Below, piece by piece: positions 1 through 9,118 of a stretch of DNA of 43,752 bases. The notes below the pieces were generated by a model, which had not been told where the DNA came from, did not search any database, and worked only from the letters and a program-made list of their open reading frames with translations. A program made the position numbers and the translations under genes. Source of the stretch: Deltaproteobacteria bacterium (GTDB taxonomy: Bacteria; Desulfobacterota; Desulfobulbia; Desulfobulbales; Desulfurivibrionaceae). Each line of letters begins with the position of its first letter. Positions within the stretch are counted from its first letter, which is position 1. The stretch is taken from positions 1 to 43,752 of the forward strand of contig JAJZRJ010000021.1 in the NCBI GenBank assembly GCA_021802775.1. Reading direction: 5' to 3'.

Positions 1-13
1 CCTGAATCCGTGA
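1..13 (+). repeat. IS1380 left terminal inverted repeat
   Basis: CCTGAATCCGTGA is the exact reverse complement of 1649-1661. It forms the left tip of the insertion sequence. Confidence 0.88.
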
Positions 14-54
14 CGAATGATCAGTAAATTATCTCTGTCGATTCATATATCATG

Positions 55-83
55 CTGAAATATCGAAATAAAACTGTTATACT
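55..83 (+). promoter_or_regulatory. Probable transposase promoter
   Basis: CTGAAA (55-60), 17 bases, then TATACT (78-83). The -10 box matches the sigma-70 consensus at five of six positions and the -35 box at four. It lies inside the element, about 37 bases upstream of the transposase ATG. Confidence 0.5.
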
Positions 84-119
84 CCACCTGTCCTCAAAAC
101 TCACTTGGCAGGTGAAAGC

Positions 120-1451
120 ATGCAGCGATTCCTTCTCGAACAATCAGGCGACTTCTACACATCCCACTCCGGCCTGGCCCTGGTTGGGCTGTGTCTGGAC
201 AAGTACACCGACATGACCAAGCAGTTGAGCCGGGAGGTCGGGGTGGTGGTGTCCGGAGCCTCCCATTTCGATGTCCTGAAAAGCTATATCGGGCTGCTGA
301 GCATCGGCAAGAGTGATTACGATGCGATCCGCAACCACCGGGACGACACCTATTTCAAGAAGTCCCTCGGGATCAAGCGGATCCCGTCACCGGAAATTCT
401 GCGCCAGCGGCTGGACAAGCATGCCGAACCCTTTCGGCGGGTGGTGGAGCGGTGCAGCGTGGAGCTGCTGCGCAACGCCAATGTTCCGGTATCGGCGGTA
501 TCCAGCGGCCATGTGCCGGTGGACATCGACGTGTTCCCCATGGACAACTCCGACACCAAGAAGGAAGGCGTTTCCCGGACCTATCACAACACTGACGGGT
601 ACGCCCCTATTGCCGCATACCTGGGACAGGAGGGCTGGTGCCTGGAGATCGAGCTTCGCCCCGGAAGCCAGCACAGCCAGAAGGGCTTCATCGCCTTTCT
701 GGAGCGGGTACTGCACAAGGCCAGGATGGTGACAGGAGGAAACAGGAAACTGCTGGTCCGCCTTGATTCGGCCCATGACGCGGTGGAAACCAGGGCAACC
801 CTGCGGAAGCAGGAGGGGATTTCCTACATCCTGAAATGGAACCCCCGCAAGGAGGATACCGCGGCCCTGGCAGCCAGGGCCTTTAGCAAAGGCCGGGTGA
901 GCACACCCCGGGATGGCAAGCGGGTTGCCCTGCTCACCACCTGGCAGGAACAGGAGCACGATGGCCAAACCTACCGTTTCACCAAGGTGCTCCGGGCCAC
1001 TGAGCGCACCATCGACAAAAAGGGCCAGAGGCTGCTGGTGCCCGAACTGGTGGTGGAAGGCTGGTGGAGCAACCTGGTCATGCCCCCGGAGCATATTATC
1101 CGGCTCTACGAAGACCATGGCCTGAGCGAACAGTTTCACAGCGAGTTCAAAACCGATCTCGATCTGGAGCGCCTGCCTTCGGGCAAGTTCGCCACCAACG
1201 CCCTGGTCATGGCTCTGGCGGTGATGGCCTACAATATCCTGCGCTATATCGGGCAACTCGGTCTCCTGGGGGAGGTTGCACCGGTTCGGCATCCGGCCAA
1301 GCGGCGACGGATCAGAACGGTGATCCAAGAGTTGATCTATATGGCCGGGCGGCTGGTCAGCAGCGGCCGCCGCTGGAAATTGCGTTTTGGCCGCCACTGT
1401 CCGGGGTATCAGGCCTTTGCCCTGGTTTACAACCGGCTCGCCCTGGCCTAG
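120..1451 (+). CDS. IS1380-family DDE transposase
   Basis: This 443-residue protein catalyses cut-and-paste movement of the surrounding element. The N-terminal half contains the long helical segment typical of IS1380 transposases. An Asp-rich patch near residues 135-145 (VDIDVFPMDNSD), the LLVRLDSAHD motif near 211-220 and the conserved EQFHSEFKTD segment near 340 are the likely DDE catalytic regions. The C-terminus (MALAVMAYNILRYIGQ, then a basic tail) also fits the family. The ATG at 120 is chosen because AGGTGA lies a few bases upstream; an in-frame TTG at 105 would add five residues. Length is normal and no frameshift is seen, so the copy may be active. Confidence 0.9.
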   Translation: MQRFLLEQSGDFYTSHSGLALVGLCLDKYTDMTKQLSREVGVVVSGASHFDVLKSYIGLLSIGKSDYDAIRNHRDDTYFKKSLGIKRIPSPEILRQRLDKHAEPFRRVVERCSVELLRNANVPVSAVSSGHVPVDIDVFPMDNSDTKKEGVSRTYHNTDGYAPIAAYLGQEGWCLEIELRPGSQHSQKGFIAFLERVLHKARMVTGGNRKLLVRLDSAHDAVETRATLRKQEGISYILKWNPRKEDTAALAARAFSKGRVSTPRDGKRVALLTTWQEQEHDGQTYRFTKVLRATERTIDKKGQRLLVPELVVEGWWSNLVMPPEHIIRLYEDHGLSEQFHSEFKTDLDLERLPSGKFATNALVMALAVMAYNILRYIGQLGLLGEVAPVRHPAKRRRIRTVIQELIYMAGRLVSSGRRWKLRFGRHCPGYQAFALVYNRLALA

Positions 1452-1533
1452 CCGGGCAACAAAGGCTTAAAAAAGCGGAAACAAGGGGGGAGTCTGCCCG
1501 GAAAAGGGTAAAATCGCCTGATTTTCAAAGAAC

Positions 1534-1551
1534 AAGGCCGCCAAAGGCCTT
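1534..1551 (+). terminator. Weak hairpin after the transposase gene
   Basis: AAGGCC (1534-1539) pairs with GGCCTT (1546-1551) around a six-base loop, followed by TTATTGATCATTTTTTG. The stem is short and the T tract lies some distance away, so this is at best a weak terminator inside the insertion sequence. Confidence 0.3.
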
Positions 1552-1648
1552 TATTGATCATTTTTTGTTTCACCCGACCCGGCAGAAAGACAGCCATGGC
1601 CGAAAAATCAACCCGCAAAGGACACGGAAACCTTCACCAGAAAACAGA

Positions 1649-1661
1649 TCACGGATTCAGG
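1649..1661 (+). repeat. IS1380 right terminal inverted repeat
   Basis: TCACGGATTCAGG is the exact reverse complement of bases 1-13. Read on the minus strand, its last codon is TGA, which ends the interrupted lipoprotein frame. Confidence 0.88.
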
Positions 1662-1786
1662 GGTATTCCAGATTCCTTACTTTCTTCCACCGCTGTTTTG
1701 CTTAACGGTACAACGCTGACTGTTGACGCACATCCTGCAATTCCAATAATCGTGACTAACGACACAAATTTAGTGGCAATCTTCAT
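1649..1786 (-). pseudogene. Lipoprotein gene cut by the IS1380 element
   Basis: On the minus strand, GGAGG at a good distance precedes ATG at 1786. The product starts MKIATKFVSLVTIIGIAGC, a typical signal peptide with a lipobox (IAG-C, Cys at about residue 19), followed by ASTVSVVPLSKTAVEESKESGIP. After that the frame enters the right tip of the insertion sequence at 1661, reads LNP and stops at TGA. Only the N-terminal ~41 native residues remain here. The rest of the gene should lie to the left of the element, outside the window. The family cannot be told from so short a piece. An imperfect AT-rich dyad (CACATA...TATGTG) lies upstream near 1832-1852. Confidence 0.7.
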
Positions 1787-1859
1787 CCTTGTTTCCTCCA
1801 TGCAGATGCCCAACGTCTGAATTTTTTTATCCACATATTACGATATTATGTGATGGGAT

Positions 1860-2021
1860 ATGGAAAGTCAAAAGGAAAATAAGACCAAATTCCGCCCAGA
1901 TCCCGGTCTCAAACTCATGGATCAAGTGCGCGAGGTGCTCCGGTACAAAGCCCGCTGGACCGTCTTTGATTCGGAGATAGAGGCGTGTTGCTGTTATTTC
2001 CCGGGCACCGTCGGACAATAA
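1860..2021 (+). pseudogene. N-terminal fragment of an integron-type tyrosine recombinase
   Basis: A 53-codon frame starts at ATG 1860. Residues 11-29 (FRPDPGLKLMDQVREVLRY) resemble the N-terminus of integron integrases and related tyrosine recombinases, in which this stretch begins the SAM-like core-binding domain and is followed by an HxxYRTEQ-type segment. Here the likeness ends after LRY. The tail (KARWTVFDSEIEACCCYF...) is not recognisable, and the frame stops just before the terminator of tRNA-His. None of the catalytic RHRY residues remain, so this is a relic. The family call rests on memory of the motif, not on a search. Confidence 0.55.
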
Positions 2022-2054
2022 AAACCCCGCTTTCCTTGTCGGGAAGCGGGGTTT
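2022..2054 (-). terminator. Intrinsic terminator of tRNA-His
   Basis: A 14-bp stem with one G-T wobble (2022-2035 with 2041-2054) closes a five-base loop. Read on the minus strand, the stem is followed by a T-rich run (TTTTTATTGT). It lies about 30 bases beyond the CCA end of the tRNA and is oriented to end it. Confidence 0.8.
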
Positions 2055-2083
2055 GGGACGATACCGGACGGTATCAACAAATA

Positions 2084-2161
2084 TGGGGTGAGCGATGGGA
2101 CTTGAACCCACGACCGCCGAGGCCACAACCCGGTGCTACCACCAGCTGAGCTACGCTCACC
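2084..2161 (-). tRNA. tRNA-His (anticodon GUG)
   Basis: The minus strand folds as a full cloverleaf. The 7-bp acceptor stem (GTGAGCG with CGCTCAC) is preceded by an encoded G at -1 opposite C73, the hallmark of tRNA-His. The anticodon stem CCGGG/CTCGG holds the loop TTGTGGC, giving anticodon GTG. The T arm is GTGGG-TTCAAGT-CCCAT. The 3' CCA is encoded in the genome. The gene has its own promoter and terminator. Confidence 0.95.
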
Positions 2162-2190
2162 GTGCAATCGGAAATTCCGAAACGGCCCCA

Positions 2191-2219
2191 TTTATAATAG
2201 ATAGCCCGTACTTTGGCAA
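2191..2219 (-). promoter_or_regulatory. Sigma-70 promoter of tRNA-His
   Basis: On the minus strand, TTGCCA (2219-2214), 17 bases, then TATAAA (2196-2191). The predicted start of transcription is about 20 bases before the mature 5' end of the tRNA. A GC-rich tract follows the -10 box, as in many stable-RNA promoters. Confidence 0.78.
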
Positions 2220-2239
2220 GGGCAAAGTCGGCCCCGCGG

Positions 2240-2905
2240 TTACAGCTCCTTGCCGCAGTGCTTGCAGAGTTTGGCCTGCGCCTTGATGATCTCGGCGCAG
2301 TAGGGGCATTCCCGCTGGTGCACGGCCTTCAGCAACTCGATGATGGCGAGGTTCACCAGCTGTTCCAAGTCGGTGTTGCGGAAGGTGTGGTTGCGCAGCG
2401 GATCGACGCAGGCGGGGTTCTTCAGCTCCAGCATCAGTTCGCAGGCGCGTTTGCGGATTGCGAGATCGGCGTGCTCATCGAGGAGCAGATAGAGCACCGG
2501 CTCCAGATTGCCTTCGGCGATACAGGTATCCAGTTGGGCAGTAGCCACCTTTTCCTTGGCATAGCGCTGGTTCTGGCGTTGCAGATCCTCGATGTTGAGT
2601 TCCGAGTTCTTGAAGGCGTCCTTGCCGCCTACCATCATGGATTCTCCTTCGGTATTGCCGGGGCAAAGGACATAGCGGCAGGAGGCGGAATGGCCGTATT
2701 GCGCATCAAACTGCTCCCAACTGCCGGCAAAGAGGGAGCATTCGTCGTTGAGGCAGATGAAGAGCACGTCGGTGCCCCAGCCGAGGCCGTCGCCGATATG
2801 GAATGGCGGCGCCTCGCAGCATGAGAGCTTCTGTTTGCAGTGGGGGCAGTAATGTTCTTCCTTGGCAAGGCGCAGGCAGCGCTCGGTCCTGTCTTCGAAC
2901 TGCAT
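2240..2905 (-). CDS. Zinc-ribbon protein, unknown function
   Basis: A 221-residue soluble protein. The N-terminal part has CPHC (20-23), a CC pair (29-30), and C51 with C56 plus later cysteines, which suggests a first metal site. The middle (about 110-195) is all helix and resembles HEAT-like repeats. The C-terminus ends in a classic zinc ribbon, with CPYC at 200-203 and CKHC at 214-217. The ATG at 2905 is chosen because GGAGG lies about seven bases upstream; an in-frame ATG seven codons earlier has no such site. No partner gene is adjacent, and its role is not known to me. Confidence 0.75.
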   Translation of the reverse strand: MQFEDRTERCLRLAKEEHYCPHCKQKLSCCEAPPFHIGDGLGWGTDVLFICLNDECSLFAGSWEQFDAQYGHSASCRYVLCPGNTEGESMMVGGKDAFKNSELNIEDLQRQNQRYAKEKVATAQLDTCIAEGNLEPVLYLLLDEHADLAIRKRACELMLELKNPACVDPLRNHTFRNTDLEQLVNLAIIELLKAVHQRECPYCAEIIKAQAKLCKHCGKEL

Positions 2906-3108
2906 GGTGGAACCTCCGGATTCCATGAGGAAGCAAGGGGCTGGCGGACCGGAGCGGCTGGAGCGGGTCGGCTTTCTTGCTTCTGGTTGCCGTTCCTGGT
3001 TGGAAACGGCTGGGGTTTAATTTTTCCCTAAAATAATGCACCTCGGCCGGATGTCAATGGAAGGCGCGAGAAAATCATGGAAATCGGCGGGATAGCGAGA
3101 GGGCGGGG

Positions 3109-4101
3109 TCAGTCGAGTTCAGCGGTGTGGAAGAAATGGGCGGCAGCGCCCCAGAGGGCAGTCTGGCTGTCCATGATAATGCGGACCGGGATTTGGGCGA
3201 GCAGGTGAGAAAGTCGGCCTTTGGCGAGAAAGCCGCGCATGAAGGCGCCGCCGGTGAGAATCGGCGTGATCTTGGGCGCGATACCGCCGCCCAGGCAGAT
3301 GCCGCCGGTGGTGAGCCCCACCAGGGCCAGGTTGCCGGCCGCCGCGCCATACAGTGAAGCAAAGAGGACGAGGGCCTCGGTGCACCGCGGCTCATGGCCG
3401 TTGAGGCCAGCCTCGGCGATGACGGCGCCGTGGTCGGCGCCACGATGGTCGTGCAGCCATTCCGGTTCGGGTTGGCGCGCCTCCTTGCAGAGAAAACGGT
3501 GGATGGCGGCAAGGCCGGGGCCGGACACCAGGCGTTCCAGGCTGACGTGGCCGTATTGCCGGGCAAGATGCTGCCGGAGGCGGAATTCCTGCTCGTTTTG
3601 CGGGGCGAAATCCTGATGACCGCCCTCGGAGGCGCATGGAATATAGCCGTCCCGATGCCGGACCAGCAAAGCCTCGCCCAGCCCGGTACCGGCGGCGATG
3701 AGGCCGATGGTGCCCCGGCCGGGGAAGGGGACATCGTTCAATGGCAGGAGCTTGTCCGTCGAAAGCTGCGGCACTGCGCAGGCCGTGGCCTGCAGGTCGT
3801 TGATCAGGACGACTTTGGGGAGCGCGCAGTGATTCGCGATCTCTTCCTCGCTGACTGTCCACGGCAGATTGGTAGCGGTGGCCGTGCCACCCACCACCGG
3901 ACCGGCGATGCCAAGAGCGGCGCCCGCCAAGGCGGGGCGGCCGGCCTCATCAAGGAAGCGGTCGATCAGTTCAAGCGGTGAGGTGGCCGAATGGGAGGCG
4001 TAGGTTTTGAGGCCCTCCATGGCCAGTTGGTCCACCGGGCCGCGAAAGAAGGCGAGGTTGGTCTTGGTGCCGCCGATATCGCCCGCCAGAACAAGGTTCA
4101 T
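3109..4101 (-). CDS. glk: Glucokinase (ROK-independent Glk family)
   Basis: This 330-residue cytoplasmic enzyme phosphorylates glucose with ATP to glucose 6-phosphate. The ATP-binding motif GDIGGTKTN is at 7-15, the catalytic region INDLQATA at about 100-107 (Asp102 as likely base), and GTGLGEALL follows near 138. SEGGHQDFAP at 158-167 matches the E. coli-type Glk sugar-binding signature. The start at 4101 is set by family alignment (MNLVLAGDIGG); an AGGCGGA lies upstream. With phosphofructokinase and the glycogen branching enzyme in the same window, it suggests use of stored glucan or sugars. Confidence 0.93.
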   Translation of the reverse strand: MNLVLAGDIGGTKTNLAFFRGPVDQLAMEGLKTYASHSATSPLELIDRFLDEAGRPALAGAALGIAGPVVGGTATATNLPWTVSEEEIANHCALPKVVLINDLQATACAVPQLSTDKLLPLNDVPFPGRGTIGLIAAGTGLGEALLVRHRDGYIPCASEGGHQDFAPQNEQEFRLRQHLARQYGHVSLERLVSGPGLAAIHRFLCKEARQPEPEWLHDHRGADHGAVIAEAGLNGHEPRCTEALVLFASLYGAAAGNLALVGLTTGGICLGGGIAPKITPILTGGAFMRGFLAKGRLSHLLAQIPVRIIMDSQTALWGAAAHFFHTAELD

Positions 4102-4218
4102 GGGGTGGAGTCCGCCTAGCATGGTTTGTTTTACTGATGCGTTAATTTTCTCATTCAATACCAACTTGGCAAAAGAATCAAGGGAGGAACAGGCAGGCCG
4201 CGGAAAGCCGAAAATTCG

Positions 4219-4247
4219 TTGACTTTTGGGGGTGGGGCAATTAAAAA
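4219..4247 (+). promoter_or_regulatory. Probable purM promoter
   Basis: TTGACT (4219-4224), 17 bases, then TAAAAA (4242-4247). The -35 box is near consensus. About 90 bases separate it from the purM ATG, in the gap between divergent glk and purM. No purine operator or riboswitch was recognised. Confidence 0.5.
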
Positions 4248-4339
4248 TAAGCGCTTTAGTGGGCATTTTGAGCGTGTCGGAGGATGCTGCTCCATCGACC
4301 ATTTTGCAACATTCACTTCATCTTCGTGGCAATTATATT

Positions 4340-5404
<1,065 letters not shown>

Positions 5405-5433
5405 ATCACGGCGTGACTGGGTTTGATTCCCGG

Positions 5434-5466
5434 AAAGCGGTGTGCCTCGGGCACACCGCTTTTTTT
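5434..5466 (+). terminator. Intrinsic terminator of purM
   Basis: A 13-bp perfect stem (5434-5446 with 5450-5462) has a TCG loop and runs into a T tract to 5466. It lies 30 bases after the purM stop. Confidence 0.92.
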
Positions 5467-5558
5467 AGGTGCGCCCGGTACGGGCGCACTCCGGCGGGTG
5501 GTGCGGGAGGGGATCGGTCAGATTTCCTGACTGCCCAGATCCCGATTTTGAGTGTGAG

Positions 5559-6131
5559 ATGGGTGAGTCGGACGAAACAAAGAGCTGGCGGCGAGATTGC
5601 TTGCCGGGCGCGGCAGATCGCACCGATTGCCCCGTGGGGGGCCGTCCGGTCCATCGGGTTGTGCGCAGTGCCGTGGCCTATGGCATATTGGTTCTGCTGC
5701 TGACCGCCTTTTTCGTCCACGGCCGGCAGCTGTCCTATCGCTATCTCGGCGGGGCAACGTTCTTGGGCATGGTCTTTGGTCTCGCCATCGCTGGTTTCGA
5801 CCGCTTTGCCCTCTGGTTGCGCGCCTTTCTGGCGGCGCGTTGTAGCCGGGCGATCCGCGGGTTTGTGCTGTTTTTCGCCTATCTCCTCGGCTACCTGGTG
5901 CTTTTTTCCCTGATCGTCACTTACCCCGTCGGCGTTCTCATCGAACAGGGGAGCGGCTCGGCGGCCATGGCCATGGAATACGGCCTCTCCACCAGCAATG
6001 TCATTCTTTTTTTCGCGGTGTTGGGCTGGTTGGATCGGGGAAGGTTGACGGCCAACCGGATGTTCCCCTTACCTTGGCGCCGCGGCGGGTCCGTGCAGGA
6101 GGCTGACGGTGCGAAAACGCTTGACAAGTAG
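5559..6131 (+). CDS. Small integral membrane protein, unknown
   Basis: About 190 residues from the ATG at 5559. The first ~35 residues are polar (MGESDETKSWRR...). Four hydrophobic stretches follow, near residues 38-56, 63-80, 98-125 and 142-160, so this is probably a 4-TM inner-membrane protein. The C-terminus is charged and ends within the next promoter. I do not recognise a family. The start is uncertain because the upstream frame is open to 5469 and the ribosome-binding site is weak. It lies alone between the purM terminator and the fatty-acid operon promoter. Confidence 0.55.
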   Translation: MGESDETKSWRRDCLPGAADRTDCPVGGRPVHRVVRSAVAYGILVLLLTAFFVHGRQLSYRYLGGATFLGMVFGLAIAGFDRFALWLRAFLAARCSRAIRGFVLFFAYLLGYLVLFSLIVTYPVGVLIEQGSGSAAMAMEYGLSTSNVILFFAVLGWLDRGRLTANRMFPLPWRRGGSVQEADGAKTLDK

Positions 6132-6148
6132 CGGGAATTGTCTATATT
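6121..6148 (+). promoter_or_regulatory. Strong sigma-70 promoter of the yceD-rpmF-plsX-fab operon
   Basis: TTGACA (6121-6126, perfect consensus), 16 bases, then TATATT (6143-6148, five of six). It overlaps the last codons and stop of the preceding membrane-protein gene, and lies about 30 bases before the yceD start codon. Confidence 0.8.
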
Positions 6149-6181
6149 CCAACGTTCTATTTTCGGCGGATAGGTGGGCCT

Positions 6182-6700
6182 GTGCAGGTTCGGTTTGACG
6201 AAATTCCAGCCGAAGGGCGGGAGTTCGACATCAAGGATGCCTCCTGGTTTCCCGCGGGCGAGGTCCGGGCCGCTGGGCCGGCGCGGGCGCGGATTCTGCT
6301 GGAGCGCCGTGATGGAGAAGGAGTTTTTCTCCAGGGAACGCTGGCCGGTCAGGTGCGGCTGACCTGCGATCGTTGTCTGGCGGAGTACGATTTCACCCTG
6401 GATCATGAGTTCCGGATCGATCTGGAACTGGTGGATCAGGATGCGGCGCCGGTTGCCGAGGCGGAGCATGCCTGTCAGGATTCCGAAATGGATGTGATGT
6501 TCCTCACCGAGCCGCTGATCGACCTTGGCGAGATTCTTGCCCAGCAGGTCTTTTTGACGCTGCCCGCCAAGCGGTTGTGCAGTGAAACCTGCCAGGGGTT
6601 GTGCCCGCGATGCGGGATCAATCGCAACCAGGACCGGTGTGATTGTGGTGATTCCTCCGGTTCTTCGCCCTTTGCGGTGTTGCGGACCCTGAAACACTGA
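6182..6700 (+). CDS. yceD: YceD/DUF177 family protein
   Basis: This 172-residue protein starts at GTG 6182 behind AGGTGGG. DUF177 (YceD) proteins are linked to 23S rRNA accumulation and are nearly always encoded next to rpmF, as here. LTCDRC near 60-65 begins the conserved core. The C-terminus has CSETCQGLCPRCG and CDCG cysteine pairs, so it probably binds zinc, as some bacterial members do. It is the first gene of the block transcribed from 6121-6148. Confidence 0.85.
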   Translation: MQVRFDEIPAEGREFDIKDASWFPAGEVRAAGPARARILLERRDGEGVFLQGTLAGQVRLTCDRCLAEYDFTLDHEFRIDLELVDQDAAPVAEAEHACQDSEMDVMFLTEPLIDLGEILAQQVFLTLPAKRLCSETCQGLCPRCGINRNQDRCDCGDSSGSSPFAVLRTLKH

Positions 6701-6853
6701 GATTTCCGTGGCCGGGAATCATCCTGGCGACAAAGATTCGGACCATCCCGCTTGGTGGTGGATCTGTATTGCAAGAGAAGAGAAGAAATCCCGTTGGCTG
6801 CGCGATGGTGGCGGAGCCAATACCTAATTGAATGCCACTGGAGGACGACGAAC

Positions 6854-7036
6854 ATGGCATTACCAAAGAGAAGACATTCCCATTCCCGCACCCGGACGCG
6901 CCGCGCCCATGACTTTTTGACCGCGCCGACCGTCTCGACCTGCGAAAAGTGCGGTGAGCCCAAGCTGCCCCATCGGCTCTGCCCCAATTGCGGTGCCTAC
7001 AAGGGGCGTTCGGTTATCAAGCTCGACGAAGAATAA
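6854..7036 (+). CDS. rpmF: 50S ribosomal protein L32
   Basis: A 60-residue basic protein of the large ribosomal subunit. It begins MALPKRRHSHSRTRTRRAHDF and carries the CEKCG...CPNCG zinc ribbon of the zinc-binding L32 form. A GGAGG lies about nine bases before the ATG. The yceD-rpmF-plsX order is widely conserved and couples ribosome and lipid genes. Confidence 0.96.
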   Translation: MALPKRRHSHSRTRTRRAHDFLTAPTVSTCEKCGEPKLPHRLCPNCGAYKGRSVIKLDEE

Positions 7037-7048
7037 CAGAGCGCTGGG

Positions 7049-8092
7049 ATGGCGTTGCGAATCGCCCTGGATGCCATGGGCGGCGACAAGGGGCCGGAAG
7101 AGATGGTCGCCGGCGCCGTCTTGGCGGTTCAGGGAACCGGCCTCTCGGTAACTCTCCTGGGCGACGAAGCGCGGCTTAAGGCGGCGCTTTCGACCCACGC
7201 CTATGCTGCCGGCCGGATCGAGGTGGTGCACACCTCCCAGGTCGTGGCCATGGACGAATCCCCCTTTGACGGGATTCGCAAGAAGAAGGACGCCTCCATT
7301 GTCCGTGCCTTTGCCCTGCACCGGGAAGGCGCGGTCGATGCCGTGGTGAGTGCCGGCAACTCCGGGGCGACCATGGCAGCGGCCATCAGGTATCTGGGCC
7401 GGCTGGAGGGTATCTCCCGGCCCGGCATCGCCGGTATCTACCCCACTCTCAAGGGGCCGGTGGCGATGATGGACGTCGGCGCCAATGTGGACTGCCGGCC
7501 GCAGCATCTTTATGAGTTCGGGATCATGGCCGCGGCCTTTGCCCGCGAGCTCTTCGGTGTCGAACGGCCCCGCGTCGGCCTTTTGAGCATCGGCGAAGAA
7601 GGCGGCAAGGGCAACGTTCTGGTCAAGAAGTCCCACGAACTCTTCAAGAAAAGCTCCCTCAATTACATCGGCAATGTCGAAGGCCGCGATACCTTCCAGG
7701 GTGACGTGGACGTCATTGTCTGTGACGGCTTTGTCGGCAATGTCTGCCTGAAGTTGAGCGAAGGGTTGGCCGAGGCGGTGATGTCCATGCTCGGCGACGA
7801 GATCCGGAAGAGCGCCAAGGCCAAACTCGGCTATCTCCTGGCCAAGGACGCCTTTGCCTCCTTCCGCAAGCGGGTCGATTATGCCGAATACGGCGGCGCG
7901 CCGCTTCTGGGCATCAAGGGCACCGGCATCGTCTGCCACGGCCGCTCCAACGCCGTGGCGATCAAGAACGCCATCCGGGTGGCCGCGGAGATGGTGGCCC
8001 ACAAGGTCAACGACCACATCGTCGAACTGCTTGCCCACGACAATCTCGGCGACCTGCTGGCCGAGACCGAGGCCGGCGGGGAATCGCCATGA
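7049..8092 (+). CDS. plsX: Phosphate acyltransferase PlsX
   Basis: It makes acyl-phosphate from acyl-ACP, the donor used by PlsY to start phospholipid synthesis. The 347-residue length is normal. Family signatures visible include ALDAMGGDKGP at 7-17, VSAGNSGATMAAA near 110, and GANVDCRP, VCDGFVGNV and APLLGIKG later. It starts 12 bases after rpmF and overlaps fabH by four bases (ATGA), which points to translational coupling. Confidence 0.96.
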   Translation: MALRIALDAMGGDKGPEEMVAGAVLAVQGTGLSVTLLGDEARLKAALSTHAYAAGRIEVVHTSQVVAMDESPFDGIRKKKDASIVRAFALHREGAVDAVVSAGNSGATMAAAIRYLGRLEGISRPGIAGIYPTLKGPVAMMDVGANVDCRPQHLYEFGIMAAAFARELFGVERPRVGLLSIGEEGGKGNVLVKKSHELFKKSSLNYIGNVEGRDTFQGDVDVIVCDGFVGNVCLKLSEGLAEAVMSMLGDEIRKSAKAKLGYLLAKDAFASFRKRVDYAEYGGAPLLGIKGTGIVCHGRSNAVAIKNAIRVAAEMVAHKVNDHIVELLAHDNLGDLLAETEAGGESP

Positions 8093-9066
8093 GCCGCTCG
8101 ATCATCATCGGAACCGGCTCCGCGTTGCCGGAGCGGGTATTGACCAACTTCGACCTGGAAAAAATGGTCGATACCTCGGACGAGTGGATCACCACCCGCA
8201 CCGGCATCAAAACCCGCCGCATCGCAGGCCCGGGCGAGAATACCTCGAATCTGGCCAGTCTGGCAGCACGTAAGGCGCTGGCCATGGCAGGCCTTACCCC
8301 GGCGGACCTCGATCTCATCATCGTCGGCACCATCACCCCCGACATGACCATGCCCTCCTGCGCCTGTCTGGTGCAGAAAGAACTCGGCGCGGCCAAGGCC
8401 TTTGCCTTTGACCTCAATGCCGCCTGTTCCGGCTTCCTTTTCGGTCTTGATGTGGCGGATAAGTATCTCTGCGCCAATCCTGCCATGAAGATTCTGGTGA
8501 TCGGCGCCGAAACGCTCTCCAGCCGGGTCGATTGGCAGGACCGCAACACCTGCGTGCTTTTCGGCGACGGCGCCGGCGCCTGCGTGGTGACCGGCAGCGA
8601 CGCTGATCGGGGGGTTCTGGCCAGCCGGCTCTTTGCCGATGGCTCTCTCTGGGAGTTGCTCCACCTGGAGGCGGCGCCCAGCCAGAATCCGGAACTCCGC
8701 CGGCCGGGGCAGGAGGGTGCTGCGATCCGGATGGCGGGCCGCGAGGTCTTCAAGAACGCGGTGCGGGCCATGGCGGATGCCATCCAGCAGGTGCTGACCC
8801 AGGAAGGGGTCGCGGTCGACCGGGTGCGGCTCGTGATCCCGCATCAGGCCAACATCCGGATCCTCAAAAGTCTGGCCGACCATTTGTCCCTGCCCCTGGA
8901 AAAAATCTATGTAAATGTGGACAAATATGGTAATACATCGGCGGCAACCATCCCAATTGCCATCGACGAGGCCAACCGGGCCGGACGGCTCCGGGAGGGG
9001 GACCTGCTGCTGCTCTGTTCCTTTGGCGGCGGATTCACCTGGGGCGCGACGCTGATCAGGTGGTAA
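8089..9066 (+). CDS. fabH: 3-oxoacyl-ACP synthase III
   Basis: It condenses acetyl-CoA or another acyl-CoA primer with malonyl-ACP to start fatty-acid synthesis. The 325-residue protein has the thiolase-fold triad Cys113 (NAACSGF), His252 (IPHQANIR) and Asn282 (KYGNTSA). Family spacing is intact. The start codon overlaps the plsX stop. The usual neighbour fabD does not follow; instead an acyl-CoA dehydrogenase and Etf genes come next. Confidence 0.97.
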   Translation: MSRSIIIGTGSALPERVLTNFDLEKMVDTSDEWITTRTGIKTRRIAGPGENTSNLASLAARKALAMAGLTPADLDLIIVGTITPDMTMPSCACLVQKELGAAKAFAFDLNAACSGFLFGLDVADKYLCANPAMKILVIGAETLSSRVDWQDRNTCVLFGDGAGACVVTGSDADRGVLASRLFADGSLWELLHLEAAPSQNPELRRPGQEGAAIRMAGREVFKNAVRAMADAIQQVLTQEGVAVDRVRLVIPHQANIRILKSLADHLSLPLEKIYVNVDKYGNTSAATIPIAIDEANRAGRLREGDLLLLCSFGGGFTWGATLIRW

Positions 9067-9118
9067 CCCTTTGAATGGATAAGAGAAATACCATCGTAAC
9101 CGAGATACAGGGGGAAGC

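Larger units (their letters stand above)
1..1661 (+). mobile_element. IS1380-family insertion sequence, complete
   Basis: The element is bounded by perfect 13-bp terminal inverted repeats: CCTGAATCCGTGA at 1-13 and its reverse complement at 1649-1661. It carries one transposase gene in the same direction. A length near 1.66 kb and ends starting with CCT fit the IS1380 family. The first base of the window is also the first base of the element, so the left flank and the target duplication cannot be seen. The right end lies inside a lipoprotein reading frame on the minus strand. Confidence 0.9.

Noticed and set aside
1827..2191. Minus-strand frames of 65 to 99 codons over tRNA-His
   Set aside because: They are read through the tRNA and its terminator and have no coding signal.
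4226..4339. N-terminal extension of PurM by 38 residues
   Set aside because: The extension covers the probable promoter and has no family likeness; the ATG at 4340 matches PurM starts.
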